From assembly GCF_003202155.1 (NCBI RefSeq), contig NZ_QFLI01000007.1, positions 223,549-287,548 of the forward strand: a DNA stretch of 64,000 bases, given 5' to 3'. Position 1 is the first letter of the stretch; each line of letters opens with the position of its first letter. This document shows, piece after piece, positions 25,485-35,056 of this stretch. The translations under genes were made by a program, and so were the position numbers. The notes beneath the pieces were generated by a model. The model worked only from the letters and a program-made list of their open reading frames with translations. It did no database searches and was not told the origin of the DNA. Source of the stretch: Marinifilum breve (GTDB lineage Bacteria > Bacteroidota > Bacteroidia > Bacteroidales > Marinifilaceae).

Positions 25485-25907
25485 ATGAGGAATTTAAAAA
25501 ATTATATTTTGTGCTTAGTGATGATAATGCCAATGTTGGTGTTGTTAGCGCATGATATCATTCCTCATAATCATCATCTACACCAGATTGATAATCATCA
25601 TCATGTTTCGGTAATACAGGTTCATCATCATACACATGGACATGCGCATACCAACACACACCAACACAATGGTATTCATTGGAACCATTCTCATGAAGCA
25701 AATGCTGAAACATGTTGTATTCTAACTCATAACAGAGTTCAGAAAGATAATGTCTACAAGGTATTTTTACAATCGGACAACATTCAGTTGGATTGTGAAG
25801 AAACTCAAAAGCTTCAAAGCTTTAAATTACGCAATCAACAATTAACTCCAGAACCGCTCAGGTTCATTCCTCACAGGAGAGGTCCGCCCAATTCATTCTT
25901 AGCCTAA
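25485..25907 (+). CDS. Small His-rich exported protein upstream of the metal efflux genes
   Basis: The 140-residue protein has an N-terminal hydrophobic helix (about 6-22, LCLVMIMPMLVLLAHD). His is dense in residues 23-75 (HNHHLHQI, NHHHVSVIQVHHHTHGHAH, HQHNGIHWNHSH), followed by a pair of Cys (ETCCIL) and a conserved-looking end RRGPPNSF. Small His-rich proteins of this kind are commonly found in front of heavy-metal RND efflux operons in Bacteroidota. I infer binding of divalent metal in the periplasm. It is separated from the next gene by about 195 bases, so it may have its own promoter. Confidence 0.65.
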   Translation: MRNLKNYILCLVMIMPMLVLLAHDIIPHNHHLHQIDNHHHVSVIQVHHHTHGHAHTNTHQHNGIHWNHSHEANAETCCILTHNRVQKDNVYKVFLQSDNIQLDCEETQKLQSFKLRNQQLTPEPLRFIPHRRGPPNSFLA

Positions 25908-26102
25908 GACTGAAATTCAACAACTTATTTAAGTTGCATTGATATTATTGTACAATATTTTTTATATATTATAGTACAATAAAATCACATAAACATACGC
26001 ATTGTATACATATCATTTATAACAAAAGTTGTAGAGATTTCACTTGGTATTCTATCGTGAATTGCCACGTGGCACCTACAACCTAACTCAAATTTCAATC
26101 CA

Positions 26103-26384
26103 ATGAAAAAATTATTATTTGTCCTATCTATTTGTGGACTAGTGTTTACCTCATGTGGTAATGCAGGTAAAAAATCAGAGAAAAAAGAAGAAATCCATTC
26201 TCATGAAGGACATGATCACGAACACGGTCATGATCATGGAGATGGAACTCATACTCACTCTCATGATAATGATGCTCATCATCAAGAAGAATTTGATGTA
26301 GATAGCACCAAGCACGAAGAAGGCCACGATCATGACCATGGACATGACCACGATCACGACCATGATCACGGACACAAACATTAA
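26103..26384 (+). CDS. His/Asp-rich lipoprotein
   Basis: The 93-residue protein has a lipoprotein signal ending FTSC (Cys18) and a tail made mostly of His, Asp, Glu and Gly: HSHEGHDHEHGHDHGDG and GHDHDHGHDHDHDHDHG. The tail should chelate Zn, Ni, Co or Cu. The leader matches the Cys-rich lipoprotein at 23945. It stands just upstream of the RND adaptor gene, whose own N-terminus carries a similar short His-rich run. A strong hairpin lies between the two genes, so readthrough may be limited. Confidence 0.7.
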   Translation: MKKLLFVLSICGLVFTSCGNAGKKSEKKEEIHSHEGHDHEHGHDHGDGTHTHSHDNDAHHQEEFDVDSTKHEEGHDHDHGHDHDHDHDHGHKH

Positions 26385-26392
26385 TCATTAAT

Positions 26393-26424
26393 GCTGATTC
26401 GGAGAAAGTAAACTCCGAATCAGC
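26393..26424. terminator. Perfect 12-bp hairpin between His-rich lipoprotein and adaptor genes
   Basis: GCTGATTCGGAG, an eight-base loop and CTCCGAATCAGC pair without mismatch 8 bases after the stop codon. The T-run is weak (AATTTT), so it may be a terminator of partial strength or an RNA-stabilising stem. Confidence 0.6.
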
Positions 26425-26559
26425 TAATGAAATTTTGAGTTATAAATACAAGAAAGAGAAAAATGAAACGAACATGAATTTTAGCATTCTAAAATATACT
26501 TACTAGAATGGTTAAATTCATCGAGAGTTCCATCTAGCAAAAAAATAAAATTTAACCAG

Positions 26560-28098
26560 ATGAAACGATATATATGGATAAGCTTAGCCTTATCATTTTT
26601 AATAGCATGTAAACCAAATAACAATTCGCATGGGCACGATCATGGAGGACATGCACATGGACCAGATACTCACGCTGCACATGGCGAAGAGGATCATTCA
26701 ACAATGAGTCTAACCTTGTACAACGAGAATACGGAGTTATTCGTAGAGTTTCCAAAACTCATGTTGGATCATGTTTCAAAGTTTACAACACATTTAACCA
26801 ACCTGAAAACCTACAAACCTTACACAGAAGGAAGTGTTAAAGTCATTTTAATGGTAAGAGGAAAAGGTTACTCAAGTACAGTAAATTCACCTGCCAGAGA
26901 TGGTATTTTTTCACCTGCATTGATGCCTAAAAAACCAGGCTCAGCTACTTTGGTATTTGAAGTAAATTCGAAATATGGCAAAGAAAAGTTCGTTGCTAAA
27001 AACATTCCTGTCTATAAGGACCATGAAGAAGCAGATAATGCAGCTGATCAAGAATCATCAAGTGATAATGAAATTAGCTTTTTAAAAGAACAAGCCTGGA
27101 AAATTGATTTTGCAACTTCAACCGTTAAAAATTCAAGCTTCCAAAACATTATTAAAACAACCGGAACATTGCAACCGGCTGTAAATATGGAGAAACAAGT
27201 GGTTGCTAAAACCAGTGGTGTTGTTCATTTTAGTTCCACCGATATTGTTGCAGGTAAAACAATTGTGAAGAATACGCCATTATTTACCATTACTGGAAAA
27301 GAATTGGCTGGAAACAATTTATCTACCTTGTATACCGAAGCAAAACTGGAACTTGAAAAGACCAAAGCAGAATTTGATAGAGCAAGTACTTTGCGAGAAG
27401 ATAAAATTGTTACAGAAAAAACATTTTTAGAGGCTAAATCGGCTTATGAAAATGCCAAGGTAAAATTCAACAGCATCAACAAAAACTACAATGCAAATGG
27501 ACTTTCCATTCTATCTCCTGTAAACGGATTTGTTTGTAATGTTTATGTGAACGAAGGCCAATATGTTGAAAAAGGCACTGTACTTGCCAAAGTAGATCAA
27601 GGTTCTAAATTGATGCTGAAAGCTGTTGTTTACCAGAAGCATTTAAAAGAGCTCGCTCATATCAAATCAGCAAACTTTAAACTTCCTTATCGCGATAAGG
27701 TATTTAGCACCGAAGAGTTAAATGGCAGAATGATAGCTTATGGAAAAGATATCCATGAGGAAGATTACACAACACCATTGTTTTTCGAATTGGATTTAAC
27801 TCCTGAACTATATTCAGGATCATTTGTGGAGGTTTACCTAAAATCTGAAAATGCCAAGAATGTATTGCATATAGAAAAGTCAGCAATTCTTGAGGATCAG
27901 GGCTTGAAGTATGTGTTTGTACAAACTGGAGGAGAAAGCTTTGAGAAAAGATTTATCACAATTGGTGCCGACAATGGTCGTGAGGTAGAAATCCTTAAAG
28001 GACTTCATGCGGGAGAAAGAGTGGTGAGCGAAGGTGCTTATTTTGTGAAACTTGCTTCTCTTGCAGGATCATTACCAGCTCATTCTCACGAACATTAG
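26560..28098 (+). CDS. RND metal efflux periplasmic adaptor (CusB/CzcB-like)
   Basis: The 512-residue membrane fusion protein begins with a lipoprotein signal (LIAC, Cys17) and a His-rich run (HGHDHGGHAHGPDTHAAHG). Residues about 45-150 form an extra beta domain seen in Bacteroidota adaptors. From about 190 the adaptor core follows: FQNIIKTTGTLQPAVNMEKQ, a lipoyl-like half, a coiled coil (KLELEKTKAEFDRASTLRED), the second lipoyl half SILSPVNGFVCNVYVNEGQYV and the membrane-proximal domain. It links the inner-membrane pump at 28141 to the TolC-like channel at 31226. The final residues are again His-rich (HSHEH). The metal cannot be told. Confidence 0.88.
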   Translation: MKRYIWISLALSFLIACKPNNNSHGHDHGGHAHGPDTHAAHGEEDHSTMSLTLYNENTELFVEFPKLMLDHVSKFTTHLTNLKTYKPYTEGSVKVILMVRGKGYSSTVNSPARDGIFSPALMPKKPGSATLVFEVNSKYGKEKFVAKNIPVYKDHEEADNAADQESSSDNEISFLKEQAWKIDFATSTVKNSSFQNIIKTTGTLQPAVNMEKQVVAKTSGVVHFSSTDIVAGKTIVKNTPLFTITGKELAGNNLSTLYTEAKLELEKTKAEFDRASTLREDKIVTEKTFLEAKSAYENAKVKFNSINKNYNANGLSILSPVNGFVCNVYVNEGQYVEKGTVLAKVDQGSKLMLKAVVYQKHLKELAHIKSANFKLPYRDKVFSTEELNGRMIAYGKDIHEEDYTTPLFFELDLTPELYSGSFVEVYLKSENAKNVLHIEKSAILEDQGLKYVFVQTGGESFEKRFITIGADNGREVEILKGLHAGERVVSEGAYFVKLASLAGSLPAHSHEH

Positions 28099-28140
28099 AA
28101 AGCTAGTTCAAACTGATTTAAGAATTTAAAACGATACATT

Positions 28141-31100
28141 GTGTTAAATAAAATCATACAATATGCATTGCACAATCGCATTCTTGTGATGTTTGTTTCT
28201 GCCTTACTCATTATTGGAGGTAGTTACACCACACTAAATATGGATGTAGATGTGTTTCCGGATTTAACAGCACCTACAGTAGTTGTTATGACCGAGGCTC
28301 ATGGTATGGCGCCGGAAGAAGTAGAAAAGCTTGTTACTTTTCCTATAGAAACAGCCGTAAATGGAGCCACTGATGTTAGAAGATTACGCTCATCTTCATC
28401 AGCAGGATTCTCGATTGTTTGGATTGAGTTTGAATGGGGAACTGATATTTACAATGCCAGACAAATTGTTAGTGAGAAACTAATGCCTTTGTCGGAGATG
28501 TTACCCGAAGGTGCGGGTAACCCAACTCTTGCACCTCAATCCTCAATTATGGGAGAAGTATTAATGGTTGGTCTTCAATCGGACAATGTTGATCCTATGG
28601 AGTTGAGAACCATTGCCGACTGGACCATAAGGCCACATTTGCTTGCCATTAATGGCGTTGCTCAGGTTGTTGTGATTGGTGGTGAATACAAACAATATCA
28701 GATTCTTGCCAATCCTCAAAAAATGAGATACTACAATGTAAGTATCGATGAGTTGATGAAAGCGGCTGAAGCAACAAATCAAAATTCAGCTGGGGGATTT
28801 ATTAACGAGTATGGAAATCAATACAACATTAGGGGAATTGCGAGAACTTCTGATTTTGAAGAACTAGGTAATTCGGTTGTTAAAATGTACAAGAATGTTC
28901 CCATTCGAATTAGCGACATTGCTGAAGTTAAAGCTGCAGCTGCTCCAAAAATTGGATTGGGAACCATTAATGCCAAGCAGTCGGTTTTGCTAACCGTTAA
29001 AAAACAACCTGGTGTTAATACATTAAAACTAACCGAAAAACTTGATGCTTCGATAGAGGAATTGACAAAATCTCTTCCTGAAGGTGTAAATGTAAATACA
29101 CACATTTTCCGTCAAGCGGATTTTATCAATTCATCCATTGGTAATGTACAAAAAGCTTTATTGGAAGGATCTGTTTTTGTAATTGTGATTCTTTTCCTGT
29201 TCTTGATGAATTACAGAACAACAATGATTTCTTTGTTGGCGATTCCTATTTCCTTATTGGTAACAGTAATTACCCTTAAGTTTTTAGGAATTACTATTAA
29301 TACCATGACACTTGGAGGGATGGCGATTGCCATTGGTGATTTGGTAGATGATGCCATTATCGATGTGGAAAATGTTTACAAGCGATTGAGACAAAATCAT
29401 CTTCTGCCAAAAGAAGAACGTAAAAATCCTTTAATAGTAGTTTACGATGCTTCTTGCGAGATTCGTTCATCCATCATTAATGCAACCTTTATTATCATTG
29501 CTGCATTTTTACCTCTTTTCTTCCTTAGCGGAATGGAAGGACGAATGCTACAACCTCTTGGTATCGCATTTATCGTTGCCTTATTTGCTTCTTTGATTGT
29601 AGCCATAACACTAACTCCTGTTTTGTGTAGTTTTATGCTTACAAGCGATAAAATGCTCGACAAAAAAAGTAAAGAGAGTTGGTTGGTGTCTCGCTTAAAT
29701 AAAGGATATGAGAGTTCTCTTCAAAGAGCACTAAATCATAAAAAGTTGATATTAAGTGGAGCTGGAATTTTGTTTATAGCTTCTATCATTACTTTAACAA
29801 ACCTTGGGCGTAACTTCCTGCCTGATTTTAATGAAGGATCTTTAACGATTACTGCCATTACCAAACCAGGAATTTCTCTTGAGGAATCAAATAAAGTTAA
29901 GGTATTGGCGGAAGAAGCACTTTTAACCATTCCTGAAGTTCGTTTGACAGCAAGACGAACTGGTCGCTCAGAATTAGACGAGCACTCATTTGGTGTAAAT
30001 ACCTCTGAAATTGAAGTTCCTTTTACTTTAACCGATCGCAACAAATCGGAATTTCTACAAGAAGTTCGCGAGAAGTTGAATCAAATCCAGGGCGTAAACT
30101 TTGCCATTGGTCAACCTTTAGGCCATAGAATTGATCACATACTATCGGGTACAAAAGCCAATATTGCAATAAAGATGTTCGGTGATGATTTGAATCTGAT
30201 GTTTCAAACTGCAAATCAAATTAAAGCATCTATTTCTCCTATTGATGGCGTTGTAGATGTAAACGTTGAACAGCAGGTAGAAATTCCTCAGGTAAGAATT
30301 AAACCTAGAAGAGATATGCTGGCAAAGTATGGCATTTCTATTACCCAGTTTTCGGAGTTTATTCATGTAGCTTTTGGTGGCGCTAAGGTTTCTGATGTGT
30401 TTGAAGGAATCAGGGCTTTCGATTTGGTTGTGAAATACAACGAAGAGAATCGCGGAAGCATTGAAGCCATAAGAAATGCACTAATCGATACCTGGGATGG
30501 AAAGAAAGTACCATTCAGTTATGTGGCAGATATTCAATCTTTGTCAGGACCTAATACAATCAGCAGGGAAAATGTACAACGTAAGCTGGTTGTTTCGGCT
30601 AATGTTGCCGATAGAGATTTAAGTGGTATTGTAGCTGACATTCAAAAGAGTGTTGATGAAAACATTAAACTACCAGAAGGATACCGCATTGAATATGGAG
30701 GGCAATTCGAAAGTGAAGCAAAAGCATCAAGAGTTTTAATGATTGCTTCAATTTTCAGTTTGTTGATAATCTTCCTACTATTATTTCAGGAGTTTAGAAG
30801 TTCCCAATTGGCTGGAATTATCATGCTAAACCTTCCTTTGGCACTAATTGGTGGAGTATTTACTATTTTCTTTACTTCAGGCATGTTAAGTATTCCTGCT
30901 ATTATTGGTTTCATTACTTTATTTGGTATTGCAACCAGAAATGGAATTCTTCTGATATCCAATTATCAGAGCTTAAAAGATAAAGGCTTACAACTGAAAG
31001 AGATCATTTTAAATGGATCGGTGAACCGATTAAGTCCAATTCTAATGACGGCATTAACAGCTGCCTTGGCCTTAATTCCAATGGCTTTGGCAAGCGATCA

Positions 31101-31233
31101 GCCTGGAAATGAAATTCAAAGTCCAATGGCTGTTGTGATATTGGGTGGTCTACTTACCTCTACCCTACTGAATATCTATGTTATTCCGATCGTTTATTTG
31201 GTGTTAAACAAGAAAAAACAAGAAGATGAATAG
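28141..31233 (+). CDS. Heavy-metal RND efflux pump (CusA/CzcA family)
   Basis: The 1030-residue length fits an inner-membrane RND pump. The start is a GTG at 28141. Helix 1 (LVMFVSALLIIGGSYTTLNMDVDVFPD) is followed by APTVVVMTEAHGMAPEEVEKLVTFPIE, quoted here in part only, a typical porter region. Helix 4 reads AIGDLVDDAIIDVEN, with acidic residues for proton relay as in the heavy-metal group; helix 10 region carries FGIATRNGILLISNY. Two large periplasmic loops are present in the usual places. The downstream gene overlaps it by 8 bases, so translation is coupled. Substrate is one or more divalent or monovalent metal ions. Confidence 0.93.
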   Translation: MLNKIIQYALHNRILVMFVSALLIIGGSYTTLNMDVDVFPDLTAPTVVVMTEAHGMAPEEVEKLVTFPIETAVNGATDVRRLRSSSSAGFSIVWIEFEWGTDIYNARQIVSEKLMPLSEMLPEGAGNPTLAPQSSIMGEVLMVGLQSDNVDPMELRTIADWTIRPHLLAINGVAQVVVIGGEYKQYQILANPQKMRYYNVSIDELMKAAEATNQNSAGGFINEYGNQYNIRGIARTSDFEELGNSVVKMYKNVPIRISDIAEVKAAAAPKIGLGTINAKQSVLLTVKKQPGVNTLKLTEKLDASIEELTKSLPEGVNVNTHIFRQADFINSSIGNVQKALLEGSVFVIVILFLFLMNYRTTMISLLAIPISLLVTVITLKFLGITINTMTLGGMAIAIGDLVDDAIIDVENVYKRLRQNHLLPKEERKNPLIVVYDASCEIRSSIINATFIIIAAFLPLFFLSGMEGRMLQPLGIAFIVALFASLIVAITLTPVLCSFMLTSDKMLDKKSKESWLVSRLNKGYESSLQRALNHKKLILSGAGILFIASIITLTNLGRNFLPDFNEGSLTITAITKPGISLEESNKVKVLAEEALLTIPEVRLTARRTGRSELDEHSFGVNTSEIEVPFTLTDRNKSEFLQEVREKLNQIQGVNFAIGQPLGHRIDHILSGTKANIAIKMFGDDLNLMFQTANQIKASISPIDGVVDVNVEQQVEIPQVRIKPRRDMLAKYGISITQFSEFIHVAFGGAKVSDVFEGIRAFDLVVKYNEENRGSIEAIRNALIDTWDGKKVPFSYVADIQSLSGPNTISRENVQRKLVVSANVADRDLSGIVADIQKSVDENIKLPEGYRIEYGGQFESEAKASRVLMIASIFSLLIIFLLLFQEFRSSQLAGIIMLNLPLALIGGVFTIFFTSGMLSIPAIIGFITLFGIATRNGILLISNYQSLKDKGLQLKEIILNGSVNRLSPILMTALTAALALIPMALASDQPGNEIQSPMAVVILGGLLTSTLLNIYVIPIVYLVLNKKKQEDE

Positions 31234-32401
31234 AGTTATATTCGTAATCATGATATCAATTCTGGGCCTTTCCACAAAGGCTCAGAATACTGTTCAGGAT
31301 GTACTTTCTGCAATTGAGAAAAACAATCCTGTATTGAAAGCAAATAAACAGTTTTTTGAAGCGCAGAATCTTGGTTTTAAATCACAAACCAATTTGGCTA
31401 ATCCAGAACTGGAATGGGAAAAAAGCTTTTCATCTGAAGAAGGAAAGCCATATGAAATTTTGTTGAGTCAAAGCTTTGATTTTCCAACTAGTTATCTTTA
31501 CAAGAATCAGATCAAAAAGGCACAAATTGCTAATACGGAGAATTACAAAGCAAAATCGAGACAGGACATCTTGTTGGAAGCAAAATTACTTTGCATCAAT
31601 CTGATTTATTACAACAAGCAAAAAGCCGAACTCGAATCCAGATTGATCAGCTCTGAAAGCTTAGATGACTTGTTCCAAAAAAGATTAGCAGAAGGTGATG
31701 CAACCATTCTTGAAGCCAATAAAATTAAGATGCTTCGTTTGAATACCGCAAATCAGCTAAAAATGATCAATACTAAGGTATCAAACCTTTCTGATGACCT
31801 CACCAAGCTAAATGGTGGTAAGCAAATTGAATTTAAATTGCTCGAATATCCTTTGATGAGTATTAATCAGGAAATGAAAGATTTGTTAACCCAATCCTTA
31901 AGTGCAGATCCACAATTAAAGCTTTTAAGTACAAAGGAGGAAATCTCTGCAAAAGAGACTTCACTTGTAAAAACAAATTCGCTACCAAAGTTTAGCATTG
32001 GATATCGCTATTTAAATTCGGATGTCATGCAGCAAGCCAATGGAATAAAACTTGGACTTAGCATTCCATTGTGGGAAAATAAGAATAAAGTTAAAAGGGC
32101 GAGGTTGTTAGAACAATTTAGTAGAGAAGAGTATTTAATTGGTAAAATGGAGCTGGAAAATAAATTTTTGAAACTTTTTCGAAACTTTTTGAACCTCGAG
32201 GAAAGTTTGAAAGAGTATGAAGCAATTTTTAATGAAAAAGATTACGACACTCTTTTGCAAAAGGCTTTAACACATGGAGAAATATCAAGTATTGAGTACC
32301 TTACAGAAAACATTTACTATTACGAAAGTGTTGACACTTACCTTGAAATTGAGCATGAATATTACAAAACCATGTCGGAATTATTGAAATTTCGCCTATA
32401 A
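31226..32401 (+). CDS. TolC-family outer-membrane channel
   Basis: The 391-residue protein has a signal peptide (about 1-19, ending STKAQ). Long coiled-coil helices follow (VLSAIEKNNPVLKANKQFFEA, in part; LEANKIKMLRLNTANQLK; KYFE-like segments near the end). GYRYLNSDVMQQANGIKLGLSIPLW is a typical beta-strand block of the TolC/OEP fold and is quoted here only to mark the place (about 255-280). It should form the outer-membrane exit for the RND pump. The ATG overlaps the pump gene's stop region. It is at the short end of the family (usual length about 400-480). Confidence 0.86.
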   Translation: MNRVIFVIMISILGLSTKAQNTVQDVLSAIEKNNPVLKANKQFFEAQNLGFKSQTNLANPELEWEKSFSSEEGKPYEILLSQSFDFPTSYLYKNQIKKAQIANTENYKAKSRQDILLEAKLLCINLIYYNKQKAELESRLISSESLDDLFQKRLAEGDATILEANKIKMLRLNTANQLKMINTKVSNLSDDLTKLNGGKQIEFKLLEYPLMSINQEMKDLLTQSLSADPQLKLLSTKEEISAKETSLVKTNSLPKFSIGYRYLNSDVMQQANGIKLGLSIPLWENKNKVKRARLLEQFSREEYLIGKMELENKFLKLFRNFLNLEESLKEYEAIFNEKDYDTLLQKALTHGEISSIEYLTENIYYYESVDTYLEIEHEYYKTMSELLKFRL

Positions 32402-32490
32402 TATTATTTGGAATGAATTAAAATACCACTTTTTTTAGAACCTTTTGGAAACATACGGCGTAGAACATGCAAAACGATTTCCGTTTTTAA

Positions 32491-32540
32491 GGTTTAAAGT
32501 GAATAGATAGAAGAGGATGGAGTGGTTACCATCCTCTTTT
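32491..32540 (+). terminator. Hairpin with T-run, element A
   Basis: AAGAGGATGG, an eight-base loop (AGTGGTTA) and CCATCCTCTT followed by TT. It is preceded by GGTTTAAAGTGAATA. Likely terminator of the metal efflux operon. Confidence 0.75.
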
Positions 32541-32698
32541 GTATTTTACCCCTCTCCAATTATGCCTCTTTTTACAGTTCTTATCAATATGATTTCTAAT
32601 CCATTTGATAATACTTTGTTTAATTTTTTTTAATCTTTTTATTGTTCTGTTTTAAATTTATTCATATATTGCCAACGAATTTTCCATGGAAAGTTCAG

Positions 32699-32749
32699 GT
32701 TTTAAAGTGAATATGAAAAAGGACGGAGTGGTTGCCGTCCTTTTTTATT
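32699..32749 (+). terminator. Hairpin with T-run, element B
   Basis: AAAAGGACGG, loop AGTGGTTG and CCGTCCTTTT followed by more T. It is preceded by GGTTTTAAAGTGAATA. Two stem pairs differ from element A in a compensating way. Confidence 0.75.
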
Positions 32750-32763
32750 GCACTAAAATCATA

Positions 32764-32792
32764 AAAAAAGAGACCCGATACAGGCCTCTTTA
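32764..32792 (-). terminator. Terminator of the LruC gene
   Basis: On the minus strand AAAGAGGCCTG and a loop pair with GGTCTCTTT, followed by a T-run. Confidence 0.7.
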
Positions 32793-32812
32793 AATTACTA
32801 TTTACTTTAAGA

Positions 32813-34909
32813 CTATTTAGAATAAATATTGCTCGAATTTCTGTATCCACTCTCATTCATATACCAATCTTTATTTTGTTCTCCTTTACTAGTAGCCCAA
32901 GTATCAAAATGATTGTAAGCATTAAGAATACTCTTCTTTTCAATAGGATAATCGAATGCTACAGGTAAATTAATCGCCCAAGGTAGGAAATGATCGGAAA
33001 TGTAATATTTATCTGCATCTACATTAGAGTCGTCATCATAAGTCCCAAGTCGAGATATATCAGCCAAATCAGTTGGTGCATTATTTGGTAAGTGAATTTC
33101 CTTATCCCTATTTTGATTAACTATAATAAATGGATTATATGGAGGAGTTCCAAAGTCATCGAAGTTAATTGGTTCTGTTAATTTTACAACCAAATCCATT
33201 GTTTCTGGCTCAGAATAAGGAGCAGAAGGAGTTACATTGACACCAAAACCACCACCAGGGAATTCAGTTATATTATATGGATTGTCGAAACAAATAATTG
33301 TTGCCTTTGATTGGCCATTCTCCGTTCCATTTGACGCAATACTTAAAAAATCCTCTGTTATCTCCTGTCCTGTGACCGAGTTTATTAAATTAGGCTGAAT
33401 ATTTAAAGAAAAACCAAATGCATTTTTAAAAGATGCCCCAACTGCTCTAACTTGTAATTTAGCTTGTAGCTCTACCACATTGTTATCTGAATTGGTTATT
33501 TGATTAAAGTTATAAGCAACTACCAAATCATTAAAGTCATAATCTCCTTTACTTGGCCAAAGATCTTCGAATGCTAAAGTTCCAAACTCACCTTCTGCCA
33601 CATAAAAGTTATTAAATGCTTTGGTTGGATCTTCTGGATAATCGTCAAAATTATCATTCACGCCATCCTGATCAGTATCTATAGGAGTATCTATTGGCTG
33701 ATAATCATCGGTTTTTACAGCGGTAAATGGACTAACCGTTGTATAAAAAATCGCATCGTTAAAATCATTGTCACATGAGGATGAATTTCTGGCAATATCT
33801 TCAAAACCTAAAACCAACAACTCTCTTGCTTCGTCATAAAGTAATACATTGTGTTTTTGCAGATCTTCGTTATTCTCAATATTAAGATTGATATTTGAAT
33901 AATGAACATATGAGCCATTACCTATACTACTCGAATTTCTATTCCATCCATTCGCTATCAAAAACCATCCCACAGTTCTATTGGCAGGAAATACCGAGGT
34001 ATATTCATTGTTTTCTTTATCCAAATACAGAAGTTGAACCTTGTTTCCAGATTTCAAAACACTTTCCTCATAAGAAACGTTTGGATAGATAATCGTTAAG
34101 TCTTCAATATCATTTACAGATTGAGGAGGATTATCATTTGGATAAGTGTAATACCCTAAAGAATTTTTCCAACCTGCTCCTTCGTGCACAAAGGTTACCC
34201 ATACTTCCGCATCATCAATTAAAACAACATTTGCATCATCGCTATTGGTTAAATATTGTGGATGCGTTTGGGTAAGAGGATTTCCTTCAGGCAAAGAGGC
34301 ATTGATATCTCTTAAAAAATCGTCATCCAATACGTCGTTTTCAGCTTCTAAATAGTTTGGACTCCCATTATTTTGCCAAGAACCTAAAATATAATAGTTA
34401 TTCACTTGCTCAACATTGGGAACCTCTGCAACTTTAATTCGAGATTCTACATTGCTTTTGGTTTGAGCATTTATTCCAATTTCCACATCCACCATTTCAT
34501 CGGTTAATGCAACACCTGTTATTCTTGGTAAACCAACTTGGTAGCTTAAAATATAAAGACTATCCACACTTGCGGCAGGATTAACTTTACATTTTACTTC
34601 TCCATCATCGTTGCTTACTCCTTTGAATAATCTTATTTTCTCAGAGGAAGGTTTAACAATACCGGCATCATCCAAAGGATTGGAACTAAAAATTTCTAAA
34701 TAAACACCTTCGAATGCCTTATTGTTTTGATTTGTGGTTAGAACATTCACGGTGTACTCTTTGACTGTTTTAAAATCAAAGTCGACATACTTACCGGTTT
34801 CTTCTGATGGATCAATAATATCATTTTTATCAGTATCCATGCATGAATTTAAACACATGCCTACACAAATGACAGCAATATACCATAAAGCTAATTTAGG
34901 TAGTTTCAT
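32813..34909 (-). CDS. LruC-domain surface lipoprotein
   Basis: The 698-residue protein has a lipoprotein signal ending LNSC (Cys23), followed by acidic MDTDKND. Residues about 45-170 form Ig-like beta domains. A central block (VLLYDEARELLVLGFEDIAR, then CDNDFNDAIFYTTVSPF) resembles DUF4114. TDQDGVNDNFDDYPEDP is a calcium-binding thrombospondin-3-like stretch (about 410). The rest (FGTLAFEDLWPSKGDYDFND, then YNFNQITNSDNNVVELQAKL and FKNAFGFSLNI) is the LruC domain. LruC is named from Leptospira and is frequent in Bacteroidota surface lipoproteins. Its role is unknown; surface exposure is inferred. Confidence 0.85.
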   Translation of the reverse strand: MKLPKLALWYIAVICVGMCLNSCMDTDKNDIIDPSEETGKYVDFDFKTVKEYTVNVLTTNQNNKAFEGVYLEIFSSNPLDDAGIVKPSSEKIRLFKGVSNDDGEVKCKVNPAASVDSLYILSYQVGLPRITGVALTDEMVDVEIGINAQTKSNVESRIKVAEVPNVEQVNNYYILGSWQNNGSPNYLEAENDVLDDDFLRDINASLPEGNPLTQTHPQYLTNSDDANVVLIDDAEVWVTFVHEGAGWKNSLGYYTYPNDNPPQSVNDIEDLTIIYPNVSYEESVLKSGNKVQLLYLDKENNEYTSVFPANRTVGWFLIANGWNRNSSSIGNGSYVHYSNINLNIENNEDLQKHNVLLYDEARELLVLGFEDIARNSSSCDNDFNDAIFYTTVSPFTAVKTDDYQPIDTPIDTDQDGVNDNFDDYPEDPTKAFNNFYVAEGEFGTLAFEDLWPSKGDYDFNDLVVAYNFNQITNSDNNVVELQAKLQVRAVGASFKNAFGFSLNIQPNLINSVTGQEITEDFLSIASNGTENGQSKATIICFDNPYNITEFPGGGFGVNVTPSAPYSEPETMDLVVKLTEPINFDDFGTPPYNPFIIVNQNRDKEIHLPNNAPTDLADISRLGTYDDDSNVDADKYYISDHFLPWAINLPVAFDYPIEKKSILNAYNHFDTWATSKGEQNKDWYMNESGYRNSSNIYSK

Positions 34910-35003
34910 AAGTCAATAGCAGTTTTATAAATATTAAACTAATAGTACTTAATTACGCTTATTGACTTTAAAAGTTTCTCATATGAAGCAAATTATGCCT
35001 CAA

Positions 35004-35039
35004 AAAAAGCGGATAATCGAAATGATTACCCGCTTTTAT
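35004..35039 (-). terminator. Terminator of the AsmA-like gene
   Basis: On the minus strand AAAAGCGGGTAATC and GATTATCCGCTTTTTTT form a stem with a T-run, 18 bases past the stop codon. Confidence 0.8.
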
Positions 35040-35056
35040 ATCCAAAAAATTTATAT

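Larger units (their letters stand above)
32402..32812. other. Intergenic region with two related hairpins
   Basis: No gene seen. The efflux operon and the LruC gene converge here. It holds two related hairpin elements (32491-32540 and 32699-32749) and the terminator of the LruC gene (32764-32792). Confidence 0.7.

Noticed and set aside
26146-26388. Antisense frame opposite the His-rich lipoprotein
   Set aside because: Produced by the repetitive GAT/CAT codons of the real gene; no independent support.
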